19,067 bases of DNA from Bryobacterales bacterium (GTDB taxonomy: Bacteria > Acidobacteriota > Terriglobia > Bryobacterales > Bryobacteraceae): positions 1-19,067 of the forward strand of contig PKZC01000458.1 in NCBI GenBank assembly GCA_003132905.1, given 5' to 3'. The notes beneath the pieces were generated by a model. That model was not told where the DNA came from and did no database searches. It was given only the letters and a program-made list of their open reading frames with translations. A program made the translations under genes and the position numbers. Of the stretch, positions 1-7,365 are shown one piece after another (position 1 is the stretch's first letter; each line of letters opens with the position of its first letter).

Positions 1-76
1 CCAAACGGCACACCCCAAGCAGCCGAGGCAAAGAAAGGTCCCGGCCATTACTATAAAGGACTAACTGTACGATGTA
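1..76. other. left-edge sequence with no supported gene
   Basis: These bases lie downstream of the minus-strand oxidoreductase. Plus frame 1 is open from the window edge to a stop at 85-87 (28 codons, containing KKGPGHYYKGL), so the tail of a plus-strand gene entering from the left is possible. Nothing in that peptide is recognisable and 28 open codons can occur by chance. No hairpin terminator was seen. Confidence 0.3.
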
Positions 77-1183
77 CTAGTCTGTGAAGCGCGACGGCCT
101 ATAGGCGTCTAGCAGACTCACTCGAGCGCCGTCCAAAATTTCGAGCGCGGCCAGTTGCCCGATCAACGGAGCCAGTGTCACGCCGCTATGCATGGCCGCG
201 ACATAAAGGTTTGGACATCGATCCGTGAACCCCACCACCGGATATTCATCCACCGGCATCACGCGATAGCCGACGGTCACCCGTTCCACCGCCACACCGC
301 GGACGCCCGGCAGTACGCCCGCAGCCTCCCGCAGAATCCGCTGGCCGTTCTCGCCGGGTTCGGCGACTTCGCCGTTCGCCGTCCCCACGCCCGCCACAAT
401 CTGTCCACCCACCACCACTCGTCCATCCAGCTTCTGCTTGCAATGCACGCCCGGCGCCAGCACCACGCGATCGATCAGCTTCGGCTGCGGCCGCGTGTGT
501 ACCAGCACGCCCTGCGATTCTTTCATGGGGATGCTGACTTCCGCCATCTCCGCTAACTTCTCGGTTGCCACGCCGGATGCCAACACCACAGTGCTCGCCT
601 CCAGCGAAATTTCGCCTGCCCGGAGCGCCGTCACGCGGCCGCCCTCCAGTTTCAGCGCGTCCACTTGGAACGGATAGCGCACTTCCCCACCCAACTCCCG
701 CACCTGGCGCAAAAGCGCCTTCAAGGCATCCACGGGATCTAGCGCACCCTCGAACTCGCAATGGCAAGCCGCGCCGAAGTCTCCGTGCGTTACGTTCGGC
801 AGCAGCCGCCGGAATTCATCTTCATCGATCAGATGCGTCGCGTAGCCCCACTCCTGATGCTTGCGAACATTCTCCTTGAGCTCCGCAGTGGACCGGTCCC
901 CGTCGGACCAAGCCACGCTCCCGCCCCACTGCACCTTCAACTCGCCGCCCAGTTCGGTCTGCAGCCTGCGCCAGGCGCCAATAGCCAATTGGTTCAAGTC
1001 GAAGTACGACTGGGGACGTTTCGAGAACGTCGCATTGATCCATCCAAACGATTTCTCGGTTGCCCCGCCGCCCGGACGAACAGCTTCCACGATCACGACG
1101 CTCGCGCCGCGCTTCACTAGGTGATAGGCAATGGATGCACCGATGATTCCAGCCCCTACCACGACGATGCGATTTGCTGCCAT
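77..1183 (-). CDS. FAD-dependent amine/D-amino-acid oxidase family protein (DadA-like)
   Basis: This is a DAO-family flavoprotein of 368 residues, a usual length for the family. It probably oxidises a secondary amine or amino acid with FAD; the substrate cannot be read from sequence. The N-terminus has the Rossmann motif VVVGAGIIGASIAYHL (GxGxxG at residues 10-15), followed by the acidic end of beta-2 (VIVEA). The C-terminus has the family signature GYRVMPVDEYPVVGF and then HSGVTLAPLIGQLAA, the second FAD-contacting region. I chose the ATG giving MAANRIVVVG. A GTG six codons upstream (1201) is also open, but the family normally begins just before the Rossmann strand. It appears monocistronic, divergent from the small membrane protein at 1285, with 101 bp between the two starts. 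No signal peptide or membrane anchor is visible, so it is probably cytoplasmic. Confidence 0.9.
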   Translation of the reverse strand: MAANRIVVVGAGIIGASIAYHLVKRGASVVIVEAVRPGGGATEKSFGWINATFSKRPQSYFDLNQLAIGAWRRLQTELGGELKVQWGGSVAWSDGDRSTAELKENVRKHQEWGYATHLIDEDEFRRLLPNVTHGDFGAACHCEFEGALDPVDALKALLRQVRELGGEVRYPFQVDALKLEGGRVTALRAGEISLEASTVVLASGVATEKLAEMAEVSIPMKESQGVLVHTRPQPKLIDRVVLAPGVHCKQKLDGRVVVGGQIVAGVGTANGEVAEPGENGQRILREAAGVLPGVRGVAVERVTVGYRVMPVDEYPVVGFTDRCPNLYVAAMHSGVTLAPLIGQLAALEILDGARVSLLDAYRPSRFTD

Positions 1184-1284
1184 GTTCGATTGGTAACACA
1201 CCGGAGGGCGTTACAGAGTTTTTACCGCGATATCACGATGTTCCTATATCGGCATGCGTCGGACAAAGCAGGAGACCGGCTCAC

Positions 1285-1467
1285 ATGCTATACACCTGGA
1301 TCTGCATCATGGCGGCGACTATCGCGCTCAACACTATCTTCGTCTTCAGCCTTCTTGCCACCCTCACGTGGGAACAGCGCGCAATGTTCCTTTTCGCCAC
1401 CGTCGTGCTGGCGGGCGGTCTGTTCTTCAGCATCCGGACCATGCGCAGCTTAAATAAGCCCAACTGA
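1285..1467 (+). CDS. small two-helix membrane protein
   Basis: This 60-residue ORF encodes two hydrophobic helices, about residues 3-25 (ending FVFSLLATL) and 30-50 (FLFATVVLAGGLFFSI), joined by a short polar turn (TWEQR). It ends in a basic tail (RTMRSLNKPN), which suggests both ends face the cytoplasm. A GGAG sequence about 10 bases before the ATG could serve as ribosome-binding site. Longer readings in this frame run back to 1174, but the extra residues look like untranslated sequence. It sits just before the DciA-like gene with only a short gap, so it may lead that transcript. I do not recognise a family; no enzymatic motif is visible. It could be a regulator or subunit of a membrane complex, or simply uncharacterised. 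Confidence 0.55.
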   Translation: MLYTWICIMAATIALNTIFVFSLLATLTWEQRAMFLFATVVLAGGLFFSIRTMRSLNKPN

Positions 1468-1501
1468 AACCGGATGAATGCTAAAATTGAGTTCGGTCCG
1501 A

Positions 1502-1918
1502 ATGGAACGAGCCGGCAAGGCCCTCGCCAAACTAAAATTTTCCGCTGCGATCTCACCCGACGAGCTGGCTATCGCCGCTTGGCCCGCCGCCGTTGGCAAA
1601 CGCATCGCCTTGCATGCCTGCCCGAAAGCTTTGGTGCGCGGCTGCCTGGTGGTGGAAGCCGAAGACGCCATCTGGCAGAAGCAGCTCTTTCACCTCCGCT
1701 TCGACATCCTGGGCAAGCTCAGCGAGATTTTGGGCAGCGCGATCATCACCGATCTGGAATTTCGTATCGCCGTAAAAGCTCCGCGCCGCCCCCCGCAGTT
1801 GGCGCAGAGTCACGGTGAGACCGTCTCGTCCGATGATGCCGATAGCATCGAAGATCCCGTCATGCGCATCTTATATAAGCAGGCGCGCACCAGAGCCACC
1901 AAGAAGGCCACTGCGTGA
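1502..1918 (+). CDS. DciA/DUF721 family protein
   Basis: This 138-residue protein matches the DUF721/DciA fold by its order of elements: a short basic N-terminal helix (MERAGKALAKL), then the conserved AWPAAVGKRIALHACP segment, then LVVEAEDAIWQKQL and the LGKLSEILGS helix. Characterised DciA proteins load or regulate the replicative helicase DnaB; DUF721 proteins in other phyla are less well defined, so the role here is inferred. The ATG at 1502 gives the family-typical beginning; an ATG at 1478 adds eight residues and remains possible. The C-terminal 30 residues (after PRRPPQLAQS) look disordered and end in a basic tail. The stop codon overlaps the GTG start of gatC by four bases, so the two are translationally coupled. 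Confidence 0.75.
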   Translation: MERAGKALAKLKFSAAISPDELAIAAWPAAVGKRIALHACPKALVRGCLVVEAEDAIWQKQLFHLRFDILGKLSEILGSAIITDLEFRIAVKAPRRPPQLAQSHGETVSSDDADSIEDPVMRILYKQARTRATKKATA

Positions 1919-2214
1919 AGATAACCGAGACTGAGGTTCGCAGTGTCGCCGATCTGGCAAATCTAAAGCTGACCGACGCTGAGATCGCCCGCCTGGCAAA
2001 AGACATGGACGAAATCCTCACCCACATGGACGCGCTCAGCGAACTCGACACCTCTACCGTGGAGCCCATGGCCCAGGTGCTTTATCAAAGTGAAGAGACC
2101 GCCACGCTGCGTCCCGACCAACCCGTTCCGCCGCTCGGCAATGAAGCCGCTCTTGCCAACGCTCCCCTGGCCGGCGCGGGATATTTCAAAGTCCCCAAGG
2201 TGATCGAGCGGTGA
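1915..2214 (+). CDS. gatC: Asp-tRNA(Asn)/Glu-tRNA(Gln) amidotransferase subunit C
   Basis: GatC is the small belt-like subunit that holds GatA and GatB together in the enzyme converting mischarged Glu-tRNA(Gln) or Asp-tRNA(Asn) to the correct amide form. The 99-residue product is of normal size. It shows the family pattern: VRSVADLANLKLTDAEIARL at the N-terminus, LTHMDALSELDTSTVEPM in the middle, and a C-terminal GYFKVPKVIER tail. The start is GTG, set by the four-base overlap with the preceding gene. Its own stop likewise overlaps the gatA start by four bases, which favours equal synthesis of the two subunits. gatB is not in the window and must lie elsewhere. Confidence 0.96.
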   Translation: MKITETEVRSVADLANLKLTDAEIARLAKDMDEILTHMDALSELDTSTVEPMAQVLYQSEETATLRPDQPVPPLGNEAALANAPLAGAGYFKVPKVIER

Positions 2215-3665
2215 GTGCCCCTTCCATCGCCACTCTGACCATCGAACAGGTGCAAGCGGGTCTGGCAACTCGCCAGTTCAGCGCCGTCGAATTGGCGCAG
2301 TCCGCGCTTCAATTTGCTCAGGCCGAGAATCCGAAGACCAACGCCTATCTGCATTTCTCGCCAGAGCGCGCGCTGGCCGCGGCCGAACGCGTGGACAAGA
2401 AACTGGCTGCGGGCGAAAATGCCGGACCGCTGGCGGGCGTCCCTCTGGCTGTCAAGGACGTCATCGTCACTCGCGGCGTCCGCACCACCTGTGGCTCGCG
2501 CTTGCTCGAAAATTACATCCCGCCTTATGACGCCACGGCCGTCGTGCGCTTGGAACAAGCCGGCGCAGTCATCCTTGGAAAAACGAATTGCGACGAGTTC
2601 GCCATGGGCTCTTCGAACGAAAACTCCGCATTTGGACCGGTGCGCAATCCCGTCGCGCTCGATCGCGTTCCTGGTGGTTCCAGCGGCGGATCGGCTGCTG
2701 CGGTGGCGCAGGGAACGGCCGTCGTCGCTCTTGGCTCCGATACCGGCGGATCGGTTCGCCAGCCTGCATCCTTTTGCGGCGTGGTCGGCGTCACGCCCAC
2801 CTACGGCCGCGTCTCGCGCTACGGCCTGGTCGCGTTCGCCAGCTCGCTCGATCACATCGGACCTTTCGGCCGCACGGTTCGCGACGCGGCGCTGATACTG
2901 GAAACCATGGCCGGCCGCGACGAGTGCGACGCCACTTCCGCCTTCGCTCCCGTGCCAAGTTACACCAGGCAGCTGGATGGCGAAGTCTCCGGCACTAGAA
3001 TCGGCCTGCCGCGCGAATATTTCGAAGGGCTTTCCAGTGAATCGGGCGATCGCATTCATCGCGCCATTGAAGTGCTGAAGAAGCTCGGCTGCGAAGTGCG
3101 CGATATTAGCCTTCCCGCTACGAAATACGCCGTGCCTTGCTACTACATCATCGCTACCGCCGAGGCCAGTTCCAATCTCGCGCGCTACGACGGCGTGCGC
3201 TACACCACTCGCGCGAATGACGAAACGCTCAGCGGCATGTATCGCGCCACGCGCGGCGAAGGCTTCGGCGCCGAGTGCAAACGCAGGATCATGCTCGGCA
3301 CCTACGTGCTCAGCCGCGGCTACTACGAAGCGTATTATTTGAAAGCGCAAAAAGTGCGCGCGTTGATCGCCGAAGATTTTCGAAAAGCTTTCAGCCAGGT
3401 GGACGCCATCGTCGCCCCTGTCTCGCCCTCCCCCGCATTCAAAATCGGCGAGAAGATGGACGACCCGCTGGAAATGTATTTATCCGATATTTACACCATT
3501 ACCGGCGATTTGGCCGGTATTCCCTGCATGAGTGTGCCCTGCGGCAAGACATCGGAAGGCTTGCCTGTCGGAATGCAAATACTCACCAGGCACTTCGACG
3601 AAACAGGCATGTTCCGCCTGGCGGACGCTTTTGAAAAAGCTGGCGGCTTCGCCGGCTCAAATTGA
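2211..3665 (+). CDS. gatA: Asp-tRNA(Asn)/Glu-tRNA(Gln) amidotransferase subunit A
   Basis: GatA is the glutaminase/amidase subunit: it releases ammonia from glutamine, which is channelled to GatB for tRNA-dependent amidation. The product is 484 residues, the normal size. The amidase-signature Ser-cisSer-Lys triad is intact: K82 in VPLAVKDVI, S157 in VPGGSSGGSAAAVA, and S181 in GSDTGGSVRQPAS. The spacing equals that of characterised GatA enzymes. The start is GTG, fixed by the overlap with gatC. The gene is followed after 21 bp by a superoxide dismutase gene on the same strand. A 421-codon open frame exists on the opposite strand but is a composition shadow. Confidence 0.97.
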   Translation: MSAPSIATLTIEQVQAGLATRQFSAVELAQSALQFAQAENPKTNAYLHFSPERALAAAERVDKKLAAGENAGPLAGVPLAVKDVIVTRGVRTTCGSRLLENYIPPYDATAVVRLEQAGAVILGKTNCDEFAMGSSNENSAFGPVRNPVALDRVPGGSSGGSAAAVAQGTAVVALGSDTGGSVRQPASFCGVVGVTPTYGRVSRYGLVAFASSLDHIGPFGRTVRDAALILETMAGRDECDATSAFAPVPSYTRQLDGEVSGTRIGLPREYFEGLSSESGDRIHRAIEVLKKLGCEVRDISLPATKYAVPCYYIIATAEASSNLARYDGVRYTTRANDETLSGMYRATRGEGFGAECKRRIMLGTYVLSRGYYEAYYLKAQKVRALIAEDFRKAFSQVDAIVAPVSPSPAFKIGEKMDDPLEMYLSDIYTITGDLAGIPCMSVPCGKTSEGLPVGMQILTRHFDETGMFRLADAFEKAGGFAGSN

Positions 3666-3674
3666 AAAATCGAG

Positions 3675-3679
3675 AGGAG
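3675..3679 (+). promoter_or_regulatory. strong Shine-Dalgarno of the superoxide dismutase gene
   Basis: AGGAG, within the purine run GAGAGGAGA at 3672-3680, lies seven bases before the ATG at 3687. This is the best ribosome-binding site in the window and contrasts with the overlapping, SD-poor starts of gatC and gatA. It suggests high independent translation of the dismutase from a shared or internal transcript. Confidence 0.75.
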
Positions 3680-3686
3680 AATTACA

Positions 3687-4298
3687 ATGGCATTTACCGT
3701 TCCCCCGCTGCCTTACGCGTTTGACGCGCTGGAGCCTTACATCGACGCCAAGACCATGGAGATTCACCATGACAAACACCATGGCGCTTACGTCACCAAT
3801 TTGAACAAGGCGCTCGAATCCGCGCCCGATCTGCAGAGCAAAACCGTGGAGGAGTTACTCGCCAACAACTGCGCCATCGTGCCAGAAAATATCCGGACCG
3901 CGGTGCGCAACAACGGTGGCGGCCATATTAACCATTCCATGTTCTGGCAGATCCTGGCGCCCAGCGCCGGCGGCAGCCCATCCGGCAACGTCGCCTCAGC
4001 CATCAACACGGCCTTCGGCAGCTTCGATACTTTCAAAGAAAAGTTCGGCGCTGCAGCCACCAGTCGCTTCGGCTCCGGTTGGGCCTGGCTGATCAAGAGC
4101 AGCAAGGGCGTCGAAATTATCTCCACCGCCAATCAAGACAGCCCCGTGATGGAGGGCCCTTTTCCCGTGATGGGTCTGGACGTCTGGGAGCACGCCTACT
4201 ATCTCAAGTATCAAAACCGCCGCCCGGAATACATCGCTGCCTGGTGGAGCGTAGTGAACTGGCCGGAGATCGAGAAGCGATTTAATTCCAGCAAGTAA
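3687..4298 (+). CDS. sodA: superoxide dismutase, Mn type
   Basis: The enzyme converts superoxide to hydrogen peroxide and oxygen. It has 203 residues, normal for the Fe/Mn family, and no signal peptide, so it should be cytoplasmic. Metal ligands are visible: H27 (MEIHHDKHH), H83 (HINHSMFW), D165 and H169 ([11 protein letters not shown]). The second-sphere glutamine is Q150 in [10 protein letters not shown], and residue 78 in the NNGGGHINH stretch is glycine. This arrangement is that of Mn enzymes; Fe enzymes carry the glutamine in the earlier position. A cambialistic enzyme cannot be excluded. The gene follows gatA by 21 bp with a strong ribosome-binding site and is closed by an intrinsic terminator. 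No separate promoter could be identified in the short gap, so it is probably read with gatCA or from a promoter inside gatA. Confidence 0.96.
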   Translation: MAFTVPPLPYAFDALEPYIDAKTMEIHHDKHHGAYVTNLNKALESAPDLQSKTVEELLANNCAIVPENIRTAVRNNGGGHINHSMFWQILAPSAGGSPSGNVASAINTAFGSFDTFKEKFGAAATSRFGSGWAWLIKSSKGVEIISTANQDSPVMEGPFPVMGLDVWEHAYYLKYQNRRPEYIAAWWSVVNWPEIEKRFNSSK

Positions 4299-4307
4299 TG
4301 GTGAAGG

Positions 4308-4333
4308 CCGGGCCGAAAGGCCCGGTTGCTTTT
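4308..4333 (+). terminator. intrinsic terminator after the superoxide dismutase
   Basis: A perfect 7-bp GC stem (CCGGGCC, GAAA tetraloop, GGCCCGG; 4308-4325) is followed by TTGCTTTT. It begins nine bases after the stop codon. It also separates this gene from the convergent DoxX-like gene ending at 4344. On the opposite strand the hairpin lacks a proper T-tract. Confidence 0.85.
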
Positions 4334-4334
4334 C

Positions 4335-4365
4335 AAATCCGCGCTAATCGGCGTTCATCTGTGGC
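4335..4365. repeat. dispersed CCACAGAT-type intergenic repeat, one copy
   Basis: Read on the minus strand, this 31-bp stretch is GCCACAGATGAACGCCGATT followed by AGCGCGGATTT. It closely resembles the widespread intergenic element of the form CCACAGATgaacRCagATtaacgcRGATT, known from many Acidobacteria, Planctomycetes, Verrucomicrobia and others. The internal GAT-centred near-period of about 11 bases is visible. It overlaps the last codons of the DoxX-like gene. The assignment rests on remembered resemblance to the element, not on a second copy in this window. Confidence 0.5.
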
Positions 4366-4796
4366 CAATATCTTTTGTCCCCAAATGTTACACGCAAGTT
4401 CGTACACCACAGCACCCACCAGATCAGAAACGGCTGCACGGCCAGGCGTCCCCACAGCAGCGCCGGTGCGATGGACGCCGCGCCCGTGTTCATTGGGTTC
4501 GTCGCCATATAAATGTTGGCTGGAAACACCGCTACCAGCAGCGCAACCAAGCCCCACGCAGCGGCCCTCCGGGCCTGAGGGATCAGAAGCCCAAAGCCTC
4601 CCAGTATTTCACAAACGCCACTGGCGCGCACCATGAATAGATGCGCAGGAATATACGGCGGCATAATTCTTAAATAGGCATCGGTCTGGATGAAATGCAA
4701 CACGCCGGCCAATATGTAAGAAATAGCGGCCAGCAGCAGGCCGATCTTCTGCGCCGCCGACAACCTCGCCCTGAAAGCCACGGCTGATCGTAGCAT
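4344..4796 (-). CDS. DoxX-like four-helix membrane protein
   Basis: This 150-residue protein has four hydrophobic segments: about residues 17-35 (IGLLLAAISYILAGVLHF), 52-72, 79-98 (AAWGLVALLVAVFPANIYMA) and 112-130. The pattern LAGVLHF, then MPPYIPAH, then GVCEILGGFGLLIP and PANIYMA is typical of the DoxX/DUF4267-like group of small inner-membrane proteins, often linked to redox stress and of unclear biochemistry. The start codon has no convincing Shine-Dalgarno. It lies 50 bp downstream of the receiver-domain protein on the same strand and may share its transcript. The last residues (YWPQMNAD) are encoded by an intergenic repeat, so the native C-terminus was probably altered by repeat insertion. 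Confidence 0.75.
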   Translation of the reverse strand: MLRSAVAFRARLSAAQKIGLLLAAISYILAGVLHFIQTDAYLRIMPPYIPAHLFMVRASGVCEILGGFGLLIPQARRAAAWGLVALLVAVFPANIYMATNPMNTGAASIAPALLWGRLAVQPFLIWWVLWCTNLRVTFGDKRYWPQMNAD

Positions 4797-4846
4797 CCGC
4801 GAGCCGTAAGTGAAATGGAGAGCCGCTAGCGAAAAACGGGGGACAA

Positions 4847-6343
4847 CTAAGCGAACACCCGGGGTCTGCCGACTGCGGCGATGACCTTATCCAGGCGCTT
4901 GGCCAGATCCCATGGGTGGAAGGGCTTTACGACGTAATCGTCCGCTCCGCATTCAAATCCGCGGGCGATGTCGCTTTCCTGGTTCCTCGCGGTGAGGAGC
5001 AAAACCGGTATGGCTTTGGTAGACAAATTCTGGCGCAGCTTCTTCAGGATCTCGAAGCCATCCAGGTCAAGCATATTGATGTCTAGCAGGATGGCGTCCG
5101 GCCGCTGCCTGCTCACCGCCTCCAATGCTTGCTGTCCACTGCGAGCGATATCGCAATCCATTCCGAACTGCCGCAGCGTTTCCCACACCAGCGAAACCAG
5201 GTCTGGGTCGTCGTCGGCGATCAAGATGCGAGATCGCCTCTTCTGCATGTGAACGGGGTCCGCCGTTGGCGTTGGCGTCACCATCTTCCCGATGAGCCGG
5301 TAAATTCGCACCAGAATTTCTTCAGCCTCCCAGGGGGCGATCAGAAAATCATACGCACGCGCAGGCAGCGCCGCTAGCGACTCCAACGACGCGCGCGAGC
5401 CGATAAAGACCGCTGGTATCGTCCACTGTGCCCTTGGCCGGGCAGCCTCAGCCGAAAAACCGCATTCGTTGATAATAACCGCGTCATATCCGATCTGGTT
5501 TTCAACCGCGTCGCCGTTCACCCGCTCAATCACAACCCGCGCATTTGCCCGGTTGGCCGCGGTTCGTATCCGATTGGCTTCTTCCTCTGAGAAATGTACC
5601 AGCCCGATGCGTATGTTGAGCAGTCCTCTGATGAGCTCAGTCGAAAGTTTCGGCTCGCTCCGGGCCGCGGCGCAAAACCGCCGGCGCGCCGTTTCAATGC
5701 CTTTCACAACTTCGCCCATCTCCAGGCTCGCCGCGCTGACCAGGGCTTCCACCCTCCGCGCCTGATTGGAGATCTCGGGGAAACCGAACGTCGCTCCCAG
5801 CCCAGCCCACCTGTGCAGCACGCGGTGTACCGACGAACTAACGCAAGCCGGATTGGCCTCCAACTCCTTCAGCATCACGCCGCATTCGTCCAGTCCCCCC
5901 GCCACGAAGTTATTACGGATCTCAGCCAGCACATCGGCGCTGTCAGACACGGTGTCCGCATCCCCGGCAGAAGGCCCCCGAAAGCAATCTCGCACCTGAC
6001 GCGCGAAAGTCGCCGTGTCGATAGGCTTTGAGATGTGGCCGTCGCATCCGGCCTGATGCGCCCGTGCCAGATCGGATCGGTCCGTATACGCAGTGAGAGC
6101 GATGATCGGCGTCGTCACGTGGATCGGATCCAGCCTCAGTTCACGCGTTAACTCCACGCCATCCTGGCCCGGCATCTCGAGGTCCATCAGGATCAGGTCT
6201 GGATGAAATGATCGCAAGACATCCAGCGCCTCTGCGGCGTTCTCAGCCACTTGAACGCTATGCCCCGCCTCCTCCAACAGGAAACTCGCCAGCGTGGAAT
6301 GCAACGCGTGGTCTTCGACGATCAGTATTTGGAAGCCAGCCAT
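4847..6343 (-). CDS. multi-receiver phosphorelay protein (REC-Hpt-degenerate REC-REC)
   Basis: This protein has 498 residues from the ATG at 6343 (MAGFQILIVED). Domain 1 (about 4-122) is a complete receiver: D10/D11 are replaced by E10/D11, the phospho-acceptor is D54 (LILMDLEMPG), with T84 and K106. Residues 135-225 look like a histidine phosphotransfer domain with H177 in LHRWAGLGATFGF. Residues 243-352 fold like a second receiver, but the acceptor position is N293 (DAVIINE) and the lysine is replaced by A336, so it should not be phosphorylated. Domain 4 (372-490) is again complete: D377-D379, D421 (ILLDINML), T451, K473. There is no kinase, DNA-binding or cyclic-di-GMP output domain, so it probably shuttles phosphate between partners. 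Upstream in-frame starts at 6358 and 6400 exist; 6400 would lie five bases from the divergent potA start and is less likely. Confidence 0.85.
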   Translation of the reverse strand: MAGFQILIVEDHALHSTLASFLLEEAGHSVQVAENAAEALDVLRSFHPDLILMDLEMPGQDGVELTRELRLDPIHVTTPIIALTAYTDRSDLARAHQAGCDGHISKPIDTATFARQVRDCFRGPSAGDADTVSDSADVLAEIRNNFVAGGLDECGVMLKELEANPACVSSSVHRVLHRWAGLGATFGFPEISNQARRVEALVSAASLEMGEVVKGIETARRRFCAAARSEPKLSTELIRGLLNIRIGLVHFSEEEANRIRTAANRANARVVIERVNGDAVENQIGYDAVIINECGFSAEAARPRAQWTIPAVFIGSRASLESLAALPARAYDFLIAPWEAEEILVRIYRLIGKMVTPTPTADPVHMQKRRSRILIADDDPDLVSLVWETLRQFGMDCDIARSGQQALEAVSRQRPDAILLDINMLDLDGFEILKKLRQNLSTKAIPVLLLTARNQESDIARGFECGADDYVVKPFHPWDLAKRLDKVIAAVGRPRVFA

Positions 6344-6405
6344 TGCTCTGGTTTCCATATCGGCCTGCGTGCGGTGAGTCTCTAATGCGGTAACATGCAA
6401 TTTCG
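6344..6405. promoter_or_regulatory. divergent intergenic region between the phosphorelay protein and potA
   Basis: This 62-bp gap separates two divergent starts and must carry both promoters unless they lie within the coding regions. A TAATGCGGTAACAT stretch at 6383-6396 gives a possible -10-like TAACAT for potA, but no matching -35 is clear. I saw no convincing inverted-repeat operator. The potA start also lacks a good Shine-Dalgarno. Confidence 0.35.
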
Positions 6406-7365
6406 ATGGAGTCTGTTTTAGAGCTTCGTGACGTCTCGAAGCACTACCCCTCCCACCATGCCGTCAACGGCGTTTCGCTCCAGCTCGCGCCCGGCGAGTT
6501 CTTCTCCCTGCTTGGCCCCTCTGGATGCGGCAAAACCACTACCTTGCGTCTGGTCGCCGGTTTTGAAGAGCCCACCAGCGGCGAAATTCGTCTCAATGGC
6601 TCCAGCATCCAACATCTAAAGCCCTATCAGCGCAATGTAAGCACCGTCTTTCAGAACTACGCTCTCTTCCCCCATCTGACCGTGCGCGACAACGTCGAAT
6701 TTGGCCTGCGGCGGCGGCCAGGGCATCCCATCGGCAACCGTGTCCGCGACGTTCTCGATCTGGTGCAGCTCACAGGCAAGGAATCGCGCCGCCCCGCCGA
6801 ACTCTCGGGCGGCGAACGCCAGCGTGTCGCACTGGCCCGTTCCTTAGTGCTCGAACCCGATGTTCTCCTGCTCGACGAACCGCTCTCGGCGCTGGATCCC
6901 AATCTGCGCAAACAGGTTCGCGCCGAGCTGAAAGCCATCCAGCGCCGCGTTGGCATTACGTTTCTGTTCGTCACTCACGATCAGGAAGAAGCGCTCTCGC
7001 TTTCAGACCGGCTGGGCGTCATGAACCAAGGCCGCCTGGAACAAATCGGCACGCCCGAAGAGATTTACCTGAAGCCGCAAACGCGCTTCGTCGCTTCATT
7101 CCTGGGCGCGGTGAATTGGATCGGCGGCGTCGGCGTGCGCCCGGAAGCCATGCGCATCGCACGCGAACCCTCGCTTAATGGCGGCCGCTCCCATCCCGCC
7201 ACTATTGTGCATTCCACTTTTCTCGGCAACTGCGTCCACGTGGATACTCGCTTGTCCGATGGCGAGCCCGCCGTAGTTGAGATCTCACGCCTCGGGGAAG
7301 CTTTCGCGGCCGGCGAGCGAGTCCACCTCTGGTGGGAACCGTCCGACGAACTGCGCTTCGAATGA
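6406..7365 (+). CDS. potA: polyamine-type ABC transporter ATP-binding protein
   Basis: This is the ATPase subunit that powers import of spermidine/putrescine or a related cation. All motifs are present in 319 residues: Walker A GPSGCGKTT (37-45), Q-loop Q83 (VFQNYALFPH), signature LSGGERQR (133-140), Walker B LLLDEP (154-159), D-loop SALD and the switch histidine H191 (FVTHDQEEAL). The segment GRLEQIGTPEEIY is characteristic of the PotA/MalK-like group. From about residue 235 a short TOBE-type regulatory domain follows (GVRPEAMRI), smaller than in the 378-residue E. coli PotA. The stop overlaps the potB start (ATGA), and the gene begins a four-gene operon. Confidence 0.93.
   Translation: MESVLELRDVSKHYPSHHAVNGVSLQLAPGEFFSLLGPSGCGKTTTLRLVAGFEEPTSGEIRLNGSSIQHLKPYQRNVSTVFQNYALFPHLTVRDNVEFGLRRRPGHPIGNRVRDVLDLVQLTGKESRRPAELSGGERQRVALARSLVLEPDVLLLDEPLSALDPNLRKQVRAELKAIQRRVGITFLFVTHDQEEALSLSDRLGVMNQGRLEQIGTPEEIYLKPQTRFVASFLGAVNWIGGVGVRPEAMRIAREPSLNGGRSHPATIVHSTFLGNCVHVDTRLSDGEPAVVEISRLGEAFAAGERVHLWWEPSDELRFE

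Noticed and set aside
2085..3350. 421-codon open frame antisense to gatA
   Set aside because: It mirrors the codon bias of gatA, covers all catalytic motifs of that gene and has no recognisable protein features.
6344..6400. Longer start for the phosphorelay protein at 6400
   Set aside because: It would leave five bases to the divergent potA start, and the added residues do not fit a receiver N-terminus; 6343 is preferred.
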